From NCBI RefSeq assembly GCF_000315915.1, contig NC_020188.1:1071501-1135500 (forward strand): a stretch of 64,000 nt of DNA. The letters run 5' to 3'. This DNA comes from Henningerozyma blattae CBS 6284 (Eukaryota > Ascomycota > Saccharomycetes > Saccharomycetales > Saccharomycetaceae). The notes beneath the pieces are model-generated. The model was not told the origin of the DNA, searched no databases, and saw nothing but the letters and a program-made list of their open reading frames with translations. A program made the translations under genes and the position numbers. Below, in pieces: positions 53,867-63,346 of the stretch (position 1 is the stretch's first letter; every line of letters begins with the position of its first letter).

Positions 53867-55987
53867 AGCTGCGTGAATTGCACGGAATGATGTTGACTGT
53901 GGTGGAGTTAAATAGTCGTTATCTGTTTTTCTAGTAGCCTTGTAATTTTTAAAAATTGGAGACGCAGCATATGTTCTACTTGTCAAAGTACGGTCCATTG
54001 AAGCAATTAGATTTATGTTTTTTATCTTTTTTATCTTTTTTATCTTTTTTATCTTTTTTATCTTTTTTATCCTTCTTATGCTTCTTTTTATCTTTCTTGT
54101 CTTTCTCTTTCTCCCTTTTTTTTTCTTTTTTGTCTTGGATTTACTACTTAAATGATCATGAATGTTATTATTAGTTTTAGTATTTATTATAGGTGGTGTG
54201 GTAGCAATAGAATTAGTAGTGTCTTTTATTGTGTTGCTTTTACTCATATTCATTGATTTAGAATTTTTTGAAGCCTTTTTAAACAACTTTTCTAATTTTT
54301 TAAAATCTTGAGAATTCAAACTGTTGGAGTTACTATTATCAATACTAGTGGTACTATTATTAAGTGACTTTGGATCTTTTGTTTTTGAGTTTGGGGGACT
54401 TAACAAAGCCTTATCTTCTATTTTATTTTTATTTTTTTTGGAATTTAAAAGTCTTGCTTGTTTAGTACTTCCTGAGATATTTGTGGCTACAGAAGGATAC
54501 CTATAGTTGTTACCCCTGGTACTTACTGTACTTGGTGTAATACTTTCATTTGGGCTTATAGTTGTATCAAAACTTCTGGCTGTATCATCAATTGTGAGAT
54601 TGTCGGCAAAACCAGAAGCATTATTAACAGAAAGATTTGTTGGAATTAAACCTATATGGGTGGATAAATTATCTTCCTCTAAGAGAAGCCCTTCAGGCAA
54701 TGCAGAAAGATCATTGGAGGCTATTGGAGAAGATAATTCAAATACAGGCGGTAATCTATCATTTAAAGCTTTTCTCTCTCTTTTATTTTGAGCAGAGTTA
54801 GTTGAGTCTTCAACATTAATAATTGGAGTAGAAGTTGAATTTGTTTTTCCAGATTCTATACTGAATGTTGTTGTGGTGGCATCATCTCTTGGTAGTAGAG
54901 TGCTACTATTTTCTTGAGGTTCGCCATTTACATTACTATTGGGTGCTAGTGTAGTTGGCGTAATTTGCATAGTGTTTGTACCATTAGAAGTAGGAGTGGA
55001 AAATTCAAAATTATTGAACATATTTTTCTTGTTCATTGTAAACCACGGCTTATATAAGGGATCTAGCAATTCATCCCAATGGCTAGATCTCCATAACAAC
55101 TCAGATGATTTCTCATTTATGTCTACAAACCAATAGTTGTCCTGTTGTTCTTGTGACTTACTATATTGATTTTGTTTGGAGAATTCCAAGATTGGAATCA
55201 TTGGTGGATTCTTAAAGAAGATGGACATGGGTAAATCTGCACGATCTCTCTTTCTCAATCTTCGGTCTCTGATAATTTGTAAAGGATTGTAAACCCCTTC
55301 GACATGGGGATGGGAAATGATCTGTGCAGATGTTGATGCAGATCTCGATAAAGTTCTAGTCAGAGGATTGTTATTACGAGTTTGTTCAGTATCAGATTCA
55401 TGGGAATTTATAAATATTTCCATTAACGAATAATAATATTCTAAGTAAGTTCTAATACTGTTCGCTCTTTTCTTTGTCTGTAAAAGACGATCTCTTTCTT
55501 TATTGAGCAGTTTCTTACGAAGAGAACCACCATCAAGAGAAAAATGTTTATCCAAGTTTAAGCTGTCATCAAGCTTTTCAATTTGGCCATGAATCCCCTG
55601 TTCTCTATTTCTTTCTGAAGTGAAAGAATCCAAATTTAAATCGTTCATGAGGCCATACTTTCCATCCATCAATAATTCAACCATTAATTTAATCCGCTCC
55701 TGTGATGGCTCATCCTTCTTTGCATTATTATAATCTTGAGTCCGCCGTAATTTATCATCCCAACTCACCACACTATGAACTTCTTTCTTCCTTTGTTTTT
55801 TTTGTTGTGGTGCTGGCTCGTAAGAGTAGCCATCATTGGTAATTTCCAGATCTATATCAGAAGAATTTGGGCTATCAGAATCCTCCATATAGCCAGCATC
55901 TTCCTGATTCGATGAAAAGTTCATCTCATTTGCTCGTCTCTCTAATAATATCCCTCCATCATAAACTGTTGGCAAATTAGTTGTCAT
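53219..55987 (-). CDS. MTC4: Mtc4-like protein (large, C-terminal membrane anchor)
   Basis: A 922-aa protein. The assignment rests mainly on position: in S. cerevisiae MTC4 (YBR255W, about 694 aa) lies between TRS20 and RCF3/RIB5. Visible: an acidic N-terminus, a conserved-looking basic and helical region (about 60-300, for example VVSWDDKLRRTQDY and RKRDRADLPMSIFFKNPP), a long Asn/Ser/Thr-rich middle, a Lys-Ile-Lys repeat near 620-680, an Ala run (about 703-718), a second conserved helical region, and a C-terminal hydrophobic segment (IIIIGFLWTVWFLVHIL) suited to tail anchoring. MTC4 of S. cerevisiae is known from a genetic interaction with cdc13-1. Its biochemical function is unknown to me. 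Confidence 0.65.
53839..53872. repeat. GCT/GCA triplet run encoding poly-Ala in MTC4
   Basis: On the plus strand a near-pure GCTGCTGCT run; on the coding strand it gives about 13 consecutive alanines followed by Arg-Ala-Ala. It lies within a variable region of the protein. Confidence 0.85.
54012..54072. repeat. 9-bp tandem repeat encoding Lys-Lys-Ile in MTC4
   Basis: TTTTTTATC (coding strand GATAAAAAA) repeats about six times, giving Lys-Ile-Lys periodicity. This Lys-rich stretch adjoins a further basic stretch (KKKKKGRKRKTRKIKR). The unit length keeps the frame whatever the copy number. Confidence 0.9.
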
Positions 55988-56375
55988 TGTTGTGCATGCA
56001 TCTATTATTATCTCTTGAAGGTTTGCTTTGATACGGGAGTAACTTCATTTCTAACCATATAGCAAATTAAACAATAAAAAGAATTAGCGATTAATCTTTT
56101 TTTGTGAAATATTCACAAGATAAATTTCTCACAAATCTCTTTTACAAATCATTCATTCGATATATATTTCTAATCAGATGATAGTAAACTCCTCCTTGGA
56201 ATTATCTCCATTGGGGTTACTCCACAGGCCCCTCATCGCGACAGATTCCCGACGGACTTAAGCTTCAAACAGAAATACCCGAATCTTTAATAAGACCTGG
56301 AATGTGTCCTGCAGGTTCTCTCTAGGGAGTTCCATTTTTGGGTAGATATTTCCTGAATAATGAGCCTAGACATTC

Positions 56376-56626
56376 TGTTAGCCAATACTATCCTAAACAG
56401 GAAATATGATGGTACCCCTGACAAATTGTGCACCAGAAATCTTTATCATTTGGCACGGAACTCGGCTTTCGGGATTACTAAGACGGCATTCAGAAAACGG
56501 AAGTGAGTTCCGGTTTCCGAGTTCCGGTTTCCGAGTTCCGGTTTCCGGATCTCATCAATTATTAGGGAACTTTAGTAGTACAACCTAGGAAACTCCGACT
56601 CAAGTTTCCATATTAGGCATATAACA
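56376..56626 (-). mobile_element. Possible solo LTR relic (TGTT...AACA ends)
   Basis: A 251-bp segment bounded by TGTTA and TAACA, the usual inverted ends of yeast Ty LTRs. Read on the minus strand it starts TGTTATATGCCTAATATGG and ends TTGGCTAACA. The inner words AATATGGAAACT and GGCTAAC recur in the same order at 110-168. No 5-bp target duplication is present (CATTC on one side, ACGAT on the other), so it is old, mis-bounded or not an LTR. Orientation is inferred from the match. Confidence 0.3.
56505..56546. repeat. Three perfect 14-bp tandem copies
   Basis: GAGTTCCGGTTTCC occurs three times head to tail (56505, 56519, 56533) without a mismatch. It lies inside the possible LTR. Related words (GGAACTCGGCTTTCGG) lie just upstream near 56457. 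Confidence 0.95.
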
Positions 56627-57109
56627 ACGATGCAAGAATGAAGAGAGCTACTGTATATAAATAATACATAAATGCAATAGATATCTCTGAATATACTTAT
56701 CTAACTATATTTTAAAACTCAATACAAGATGAAAAAAAGAGTAGGAGAAAAAAAGGGAAAATAGCGTTAAAAACACAAAAGACATTATATGAGGAATTAT
56801 GGAATTTTATGAATAAGTAAAAATAATTAAAATATAAAGGGATGAATTGAATAAGAATAGAAGATAAAAGAAGAGGGGAAAAAATGTAAAGGTTACTTAT
56901 TTCCGTTTTATCTCTTGAAAAAACTGACTCATTTTAAATTAAAGATGAATATAAGTTTGATAGGTATACGTGATTATGGTATGGTGTGATGTATATGTGT
57001 GCTGTGAGATGAAGTATAGTTGTAGTTTCATTTATCTGTTAATAAAAAATATTACAAAATTAGAGGAAATAAATATGAAGAGGTAGCATGATTGTAGCTG
57101 TTCTATCAT

Positions 57110-57911
57110 TTAGATGGTTGGGTTGGTTGGATTAGTTGAAGTAGTTGCTGTAGCATTGGGACTTGTGTTAGTATTTTTATCGTTGAATTCATAATTGATG
57201 CTTTCAACAAGATTCCCTAGTTCTTGAATGACCTTGTTATACATTCCAGTAATTTTATTGAAAAGGTTCAGTTTTTTCTCAATTTCAAATAGAAAATCTT
57301 TAGAATTAATTAGAAATTGGATTTCACCGTTCAATCTATTGATTATTGATAACCAGATATGAGTTAATTGTTCTAAGCATTTATCATAATAGTAATTATT
57401 TGAAGAATCTGAAAATCTTGGTAAACTTATCAGTAATTCGTTACAATAAATTAAAAACTTAATAGATGTTATAATATTTTCTTGAATAGGTGGCAAATTA
57501 TTTAAAATACAATCAATTAAACAGTTCAAAAAATCTAGGATGTACGGTTTTAGTCTATTGAATGAATAAGCATTTAAATTATTAATGATATAATTAGAGT
57601 CCGAGCTTATGGAGATTTGATTATTATACTTATCATATGGAATATTATTCTTAATTAATTGTAGTTTTTCGTCTAGTAATCTTTTATAGTTTTCAACACT
57701 AAAGTTAATCGTTGAAACATGATTAATAATGTCATTATTTAAATGTGGATACTTGACAGCTAAGGATAATAAAAGGTCACTTATTTGCTGCTTGTTCATT
57801 AATTCCATTCCTCTTTGAATCGGTAATGATTGACCTTCAATATTCGAAGCTATATAATGTTTCCTCTTGATAACTGTAATTTTACGATGGTTTTGGCTTA
57901 AGTTTTGATTG

Positions 57912-57953
<42 letters not shown>

Positions 57954-58258
57954 ATTCTTAAGAATAAATTATTATTATTAGGATGACTATTATTTGAAAT
58001 GTTATTCAGTTCGGGTGTATTAGTTTCATATATTAGTTTTCTTTTCTTGCTCACTTGTGTACTTGAGTCAATCATCATTAATGAATTTGATGCTATTGAG
58101 TTGTTATTTGAAGAGATAGCGTTGTTATCATGATTACTATGAAGATTATGACCTGTATTACCGCTACTATTAGATGAAACGTTTTTGAAGGTAGATGTTC
58201 TTCTTGTTGTAGAAATTTGTGGTTGGAAACCCCATGAAAATCCGATGTTTTGTTGCAT
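57110..58258 (-). CDS. STS1: Proteasome nuclear tether Sts1 (Cut8 family)
   Basis: A 382-aa protein (S. cerevisiae Sts1 is 319). It binds karyopherin (Srp1) and proteasomes and targets proteasomes to the nucleus. The N-terminus MQQNIGFSWGFQP matches the family start (GFEWGF). A Lys/Arg signal (KKRKL) is near 73. A poly-Gln run (about 14 Gln, 105-118) follows. The Cut8 core begins SLPIQRGMELMNKQQISDLL (about 148) and includes KPYILDFLNCLIDCILNNLPP and SLPRFSDSSNNYYYDKCLEQLTHIW. A Thr/Asn/Pro tail ends the chain. It is divergent from SQT1, as in S. cerevisiae YIR011C-YIR012W. Confidence 0.93.
57911..57954. repeat. CAACAG hexamer run encoding poly-Gln in STS1
   Basis: On the coding strand CAA and CAG alternate for about 14 codons. 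The mixed codons make it less prone to slippage than a pure CAG run. Confidence 0.9.
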
Positions 58259-58743
58259 GCCAAAACCTATTCTATTACCCTAAAATAATTTGTTATAATT
58301 GAAATAAAGGATTACCTATTCTTATATTAGATCCTAAAATAAAATATTAGTATTAAATTTATAAAGGCTTTAATTTTTAAAGATTCTTCTTTATTTGAGG
58401 AAAAAGGCTCCATCTATGTTTTTATTTGTCTTCTAGTATCATTTGCTAAATTCTATTTAGGCCACATCAAATTTTCTAGCTCTCAAATTAAAATTTGCCA
58501 CAGAGCCAGGGTAACTTACTAGAGATTTCAGGTAATTTTCAAGAAATCCGATGAGATATAAAAAAAAAAAAAAAAAAAAAGTGTACGCATGAATAATCGA
58601 AAGTGGTTATTAGATTATTTGTAATTAATAAGCAGGTCTGTAGTATCTGATATAAAAAAAATTACATATTAGTTCACTCATTCATACAAGGTCTCCTATA
58701 ATTATATAAAATTCAAAAAAGAAAAATATATCAATAAATCCTA
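58259..58743. other. Divergent promoter STS1-SQT1
   Basis: 485 bp. A 21-bp A run is at 58560-58580, about 165 bp upstream of SQT1, likely nucleosome-excluding. Nothing else seen. Confidence 0.65.
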
Positions 58744-60084
58744 ATGGACGGCCAAGAACAACAATTAAATAACGCTATTGGTGGGAATCAACCTGTTGCA
58801 GATGAAACATCTCCACATGAAGATTTCATTGATTCTACTGAAGTTGCACAAGAAGTTGTAGTTAATGATGAAGCTCCACCTGTAGATGATGATGAAAGCG
58901 AAGATGATGATACTATGGGCATGGAAGGCCAAGATGATATGGATAATGGTGAAGGTGAACAAATCGAAATTGATATGACTAACAATTCTATCACTTATTT
59001 CGATAAGCATACTGATTCAGTGTTTTGTATTACTCATCATCCAAAATTACCATTAATTTGTACAGGCGGTGCTGATAATATTGCCCATTTATGGACTTCT
59101 CACACACAACCTCCAAGATTTGCTGGATCTCTTGAAGGCCATAAAGAATCTGTTATTGGTTGTGCTTTCAGTAGCAATGGTCAATTTTTGATTACAGCTG
59201 ATATGGTCGGTCATGTCTTAATTCACCGTGCTAAGCAAGGTGGTGCTCGTTGGGAATTGTCTTCCGAAATTGCTGAAGTTGAAGAAGTGGTTTGGTTACA
59301 GGCCCATCCTACTTTACCAGCAGTCTTTGCCTTTGGTGCTTTAGATGGTTCAGTTTGGTGTTATCAAATTGATGAAAACTCTGGTACTCCACAATTATTA
59401 ATGTCAGGATTTTCCCATACTTTGGACTGTACTCAAGGTAGATTTGTTGAGACAAACGATTTAAATGTTTGTGAATTAATTACAACTTCCTTAGATTCCA
59501 CTATTGTTCGTTGGAACTGTTACACAGGTGTTGCAACTTATAGAATAAATACTGATAAACTAAGTATTCCAATAAATGAAGCACCATGGGTTTCTATTGA
59601 TATTTCACCAAAGGAAGATTTATTTGCAGTTGGTGCTAGTAACGGTATTATAGTAGTTGGCCGTACAAGTGATGGTGCCATTTTACACTCAGCACGTGTA
59701 GCTGAACCAACTGACATTAATGATCCAGAAGATATGGACGCGTCTGTAGAAGCTTTATCGTGGGCAAAGGATTTCCCATTACTGGCAGTTGGTGTTGTTA
59801 ATGGTAATGTAATTACATTGGCTACAACAAATTGGCAAATTAGACATAAATTTGAATTAGGGGAGGCTATTACAAAATTAAAATTTGATGGTTTAGATTT
59901 ATTTGCTTCTTGCATCTCAGGTAAAGTACACCAAGTTGATGCTCGTTCAGGTGCAGAGAAATTCGTTTGCTTAGGTCATAATATGGGTGTCATGGATTTC
60001 GTAATTGTCAGCCAAGATGGTAAACGTAGGGTGATCACTGCTGGTGATGAAGGGGTTTCGTTAGTTTTTGATGTTCCAAACTAA
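58744..60084 (+). CDS. SQT1: Ribosomal protein uL16 chaperone Sqt1 (WD40)
   Basis: A 446-aa protein (S. cerevisiae Sqt1 is 431). An acidic N-terminus (about 1-80, DDDESEDDDTMGMEGQDD) is followed by a WD40 propeller, with repeats seen at HTDSVFCITHHPKLPLICTGG (about 93), LEGHKESVIGCAFSSNGQFLITADMVG (about 130), WLQAHPTLPAVFAFGALDGSVW (about 184), ELITTSLDSTIVRWNC, and GHNMGVMDFVI at the end. Sqt1 binds the N-terminus of nascent Rpl10 (uL16) and delivers it to the 60S subunit. It is divergent from STS1. Codon use is fairly biased, fitting a ribosome-assembly gene. Confidence 0.95.
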   Translation: MDGQEQQLNNAIGGNQPVADETSPHEDFIDSTEVAQEVVVNDEAPPVDDDESEDDDTMGMEGQDDMDNGEGEQIEIDMTNNSITYFDKHTDSVFCITHHPKLPLICTGGADNIAHLWTSHTQPPRFAGSLEGHKESVIGCAFSSNGQFLITADMVGHVLIHRAKQGGARWELSSEIAEVEEVVWLQAHPTLPAVFAFGALDGSVWCYQIDENSGTPQLLMSGFSHTLDCTQGRFVETNDLNVCELITTSLDSTIVRWNCYTGVATYRINTDKLSIPINEAPWVSIDISPKEDLFAVGASNGIIVVGRTSDGAILHSARVAEPTDINDPEDMDASVEALSWAKDFPLLAVGVVNGNVITLATTNWQIRHKFELGEAITKLKFDGLDLFASCISGKVHQVDARSGAEKFVCLGHNMGVMDFVIVSQDGKRRVITAGDEGVSLVFDVPN

Positions 60085-60346
60085 AATGCATATAAATCTA
60101 TACCCATTCAATTCTATTGAATGGCAATCTTCCACACTAAACATTTATAAACATTCATCCTATGTATTTTATTTAAATTCAATTTTCACTTTGTATATTA
60201 CTGTCATTCGTTTAAAACAATTACTAATAAGGTCAAAATTTTCAGATAAAGGTTTTAAGTTATCTAATTTAGCAGGACACAACTTAAGACATTATAAGCT
60301 TTTAGGTAAAAATGCTTGTATAAATTTGATTGAATAAAATTAAGTT

Positions 60347-60381
<35 letters not shown>

Positions 60382-60415
60382 TATACTGAAAACTAAATAT
60401 ACAAGTTTGTTTTCT
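60085..60415. other. Convergent spacer SQT1-RIB5 with (TA)n
   Basis: A TA dinucleotide run lies at about 60350-60378. An 89-codon frame (60068-60337) overlaps the SQT1 end and has no identity. No gene. Confidence 0.65.
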
Positions 60416-61132
60416 TTACTTCTTACGAGAAACTACTTCTTCAACCTTCTTTTCGATCAAACTTTCCAATAGATTATATAAAGGACTATTTTTATTTTCT
60501 ATTTGATCTTCTAAAGTAATTTCGATCTGTTTCTCAATAATTTTACCAAATAAATCCACTTCTATATTAACTAAATCATTCAGTTGTTTTAATGGCATTA
60601 CCACATTATCTTGAGTATGCTTAATCATCGAAATATAGAAAGATTTTTCAACATTATCTACTTTGATAACAGTTAAACTTGTACCATCAACGCAAATAAA
60701 GCCTTTCTCTACAATGTATTTCATATATTCTTTGTCCCTTAACTTGAAGCCAAAAATAATAGAGTTATCCTCATTTTCCCTGCTAATAATATTAGCTACG
60801 GTATCTACATGGCCTTGAACATAATGACCTCCAAATCTAACATCTTGTGATACTGCCCTTTCTAAATTAACCTTTCTACCTTTTGTCCAGTCTTGTACGT
60901 TAGTACGTTTAATAGTTTCTGGGGAAATGCCGACTTTAAATGAGTCCTTATCAAATTCTGTAACAGTTAAACATATACCGTTAACAGCAATTGAATCACC
61001 AATATGACAATCCGTGAGAATCGAAGAGGCATCTTTAATTGTTATAGAAACTCCTTCACCACCAGATTTTGTGGTATCCATAGCAATATATGATTCGATT
61101 GTACCAATGTGTTCTACTATACCTGTAAACAT
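60416..61132 (-). CDS. RIB5: Riboflavin synthase
   Basis: A 238-aa enzyme, the same length as S. cerevisiae Rib5. It dismutates two 6,7-dimethyl-8-ribityllumazine molecules to riboflavin, the last step of the pathway, as a homotrimer. The two lumazine-binding repeats are visible: the first from MFTGIVEHIGTIE with GDSIAVNGICLTV (about 64-76), the second from GGHYVQGHVDTVANI (about 101-115) with EKGFICVDGTSLTVI (about 140-155). The C-terminus is Lys/Glu-rich (KKVEEVVSRKK). It is syntenic with YBR256C. Confidence 0.97.
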   Translation of the reverse strand: MFTGIVEHIGTIESYIAMDTTKSGGEGVSITIKDASSILTDCHIGDSIAVNGICLTVTEFDKDSFKVGISPETIKRTNVQDWTKGRKVNLERAVSQDVRFGGHYVQGHVDTVANIISRENEDNSIIFGFKLRDKEYMKYIVEKGFICVDGTSLTVIKVDNVEKSFYISMIKHTQDNVVMPLKQLNDLVNIEVDLFGKIIEKQIEITLEDQIENKNSPLYNLLESLIEKKVEEVVSRKK

Positions 61133-61722
61133 TTTCTTGTAAATCCCTATTATGATTTTGTTAGCCTATATTTTTTTTTAATAAATTTGATATCTCAAGT
61201 TTAATCAGATAGCCCCTTTTTGTATTATTGTTTTAACTTCTGTCTCAAGCATTTTCATTAGATAATTTCAATTGCCATTTCTAATCATACCTGATTAAAT
61301 TTATCAGAAGTTCCACAATTTTTACAACGCCTAATACATTTTCCGTCTTTCTTACTAAGCGGAATTTTTACCATTAGCGCCATCCTTTTAAGTGTATATC
61401 TGAAATTGATCTGGATTTTCTGTGATAGTAGACGGAACATTAGGGATAAGATGATTTTAAAACTTTTTCAATATAGCATATAGAATCAGTAGCTAACATT
61501 ATTATTTAATTATATAATTCTGTGATGTAAATATTACTGTATGCATGATATATGAAAGTATAACAAAGAATTATGAATATAAAGGGAAACAAAGGTAAGT
61601 AGAAACGTATATTCTCTATATAATATTATTGTGAAAAAATCATACATAATGAAAGAACGATACAATCTGAAAAATGTCCGTTAAAAAAGAGAAGAGGTTA
61701 TGAGAATAATGGAAATAATTTA
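61133..61722. other. Intergenic RIB5-BAR1
   Basis: 590 bp of AT-rich spacer: RIB5 promoter and BAR1 3' flank. No feature recognised. Confidence 0.6.
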
Positions 61723-62910
61723 TTATGAAATCCAAGTAATTTCCCTTTCATTAGAAGTAATATTTTGATTCGACAATCCCAAGGATATCGTATAGTTATC
61801 TAAATTGAAAATTGTGTAAACATGTGGTAGAAAAATATCACCCAATACAAATCCGGTATTAACATTTTTAGTGGGTAAGATGGCAAAGACATAACTGTCA
61901 TCATAAGGGAGGATGAATTCCAACATATTAATAGGAACATTGAAATCCATGAACTTGAAATTTATTATCATATCTTTGTACAATGTAAGATCGGTCTCAG
62001 AAGGTAATAAGTACATATGTGTAGTATTGTCAAAAGTTGCATTAAGAAGACCAGCAATTTTTGAAACATAATGATCTGGAGCACTTAGTAAAGAGGTACC
62101 TGAATCTAATACAACGGAATACTTTTCATCATTTGAAATATAAATATTATCACTTTGGTTATTATCCATTGAAATGTACATTGAATCCAACGTAATAGCG
62201 AAAGTTGCTGGCTTGTCGGTAACATTTGGATATTGGTTAACCATTGGGAAATTATGCAGGTCTCCTATATATCTAGTTTTATCATAAGCACCAAACATGA
62301 TAGAGTTATATGTTTCATTACTTCCTAAATACATAGCAATAGTCACATTATCTGAATATCCATGTTGTTTAATTAATTGCGGTAAATTTGGATAAAATTT
62401 ATTAGTAGCCAACTTATAACCATTTACAGCTTCTCTACGAGGAAATCCAAGCCCTAATACTGCTTGAACTGGAACATTTGAATTTGTAGCAATAGCGAAT
62501 TGCGCATTTGGGATATTTGCATATAACCCAGTGTCTTCATTACTATCGGAATAAGAACTATTAATCGATATACTGTCAACTCCCCATTTACCAAATGTAT
62601 ATGATGCATCTTGGTAACCTATTTGGAATATAGAATTTTTATAAATATTAGAAAAAGTTTTGGAATTTGATTTATTGAAGAATGTAAAGCCTGTACAATC
62701 TATATTGCCATTATAACAATTAGGATTATTGGGAGAATTAACCCATAAATCACTAGAACCTGTATCCACCAGCACCCCAATATTTTGTGGTGGATTACCA
62801 ATTAATATATTAGTTTCATAATAGCTATCGTCGATAAATCTCAAGGGCAATTCAATTGGGATTCTTGTAGATGGAATCCCATGAGAAATTTTGGAAATTA
62901 AAAAAAGCAT
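61723..62910 (-). CDS. BAR1: Barrier-type secreted aspartyl protease Bar1
   Basis: A 395-aa pepsin-family protease. The two catalytic motifs are VDTGSSDLWVN (about 48-58) and VLDSGTSLLSAP (about 265-276), so it should be active. Several NxT/S sites fit secretion. There is no Ser/Thr-rich or GPI tail, unlike yapsins. S. cerevisiae Bar1 is longer (587 aa) with a C-terminal extension absent here. Bar1 cleaves alpha-factor outside MATa cells. The identity is supported by the SNL1 neighbour (YIL015W-YIL016W) and an a-specific operator upstream. The signal peptide from this ATG is only about 11 aa; a T7 run just after it may hide a 1-nt frame difference (see findings). Confidence 0.85.
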   Translation of the reverse strand: MLFLISKISHGIPSTRIPIELPLRFIDDSYYETNILIGNPPQNIGVLVDTGSSDLWVNSPNNPNCYNGNIDCTGFTFFNKSNSKTFSNIYKNSIFQIGYQDASYTFGKWGVDSISINSSYSDSNEDTGLYANIPNAQFAIATNSNVPVQAVLGLGFPRREAVNGYKLATNKFYPNLPQLIKQHGYSDNVTIAMYLGSNETYNSIMFGAYDKTRYIGDLHNFPMVNQYPNVTDKPATFAITLDSMYISMDNNQSDNIYISNDEKYSVVLDSGTSLLSAPDHYVSKIAGLLNATFDNTTHMYLLPSETDLTLYKDMIINFKFMDFNVPINMLEFILPYDDSYVFAILPTKNVNTGFVLGDIFLPHVYTIFNLDNYTISLGLSNQNITSNEREITWIS

Positions 62911-63346
62911 GAAATATAAGATAAAATATTTGTCATTTTTAGTTGATGTTATTTTGGTTTAGTCTAGGAGTCTAGTTTAAGAATAGTCATTCTTAACAAT
63001 GATTTCTGAAGTATTTATATCTTTAGAAGATCTGCATTTTTTTTCTTTCAAATTATTATATAATATGTGATGCCATGTAATTGACCGAATCGGGTAATTA
63101 ACATGAAACAAATTTCAAAATGAGGTTTAAAAAGAGTTGCTCCACATGTAATTTAACCTTTTAGGAGTCAATGAAAAGTAAAAAGCTTCAGGTATTACCT
63201 ATAGCGTAATTATTTATCAAGTAAAAACATAATTATATGAAACATAAAAGATATTGTATGGCATTACGATTATAAAAATGTATTAAAAAATATATATTAA
63301 AGTCCAATCAAAAACAGAAAGGCAACTCCTTTGATAGTCAGTCAAG
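62911..63346. other. BAR1 promoter and SNL1 3' flank
   Basis: 436 bp holding the operator at 63074-63105 and a short upstream ORF (ATG 26 nt upstream of the BAR1 start, 12 codons, in another frame). Nothing else seen. Confidence 0.65.
63074..63105. promoter_or_regulatory. alpha2-Mcm1 operator of an a-specific gene
   Basis: A 32-bp near-symmetric site. CATGTAATT at the left and ATTAACATG at the right are alpha2 half-sites in opposite orientation. Between them CCGAATCGGG supplies the CC-N6-GG core of an Mcm1 site. This is the architecture of S. cerevisiae a-specific operators (such as those of STE2 and BAR1), one base longer. It lies about 165-195 bp upstream of the BAR1 start. It also contains CGGGTAA, a Reb1 core. 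Confidence 0.88.

Larger units (their letters stand above)
55988..57109. other. Intergenic MTC4-STS1 with repeats
   Basis: About 1.1 kb. The part 56200-56600 is GC-richer and holds the 14-bp triplet and the possible LTR listed separately. A TGACTCA word is at 56925-56931. No gene. Confidence 0.6.

Noticed and set aside
60068..60337. 89-codon frame after SQT1
   Set aside because: It starts inside the SQT1 coding end in another frame, is rich in AT-driven residues, and has no recognisable similarity.
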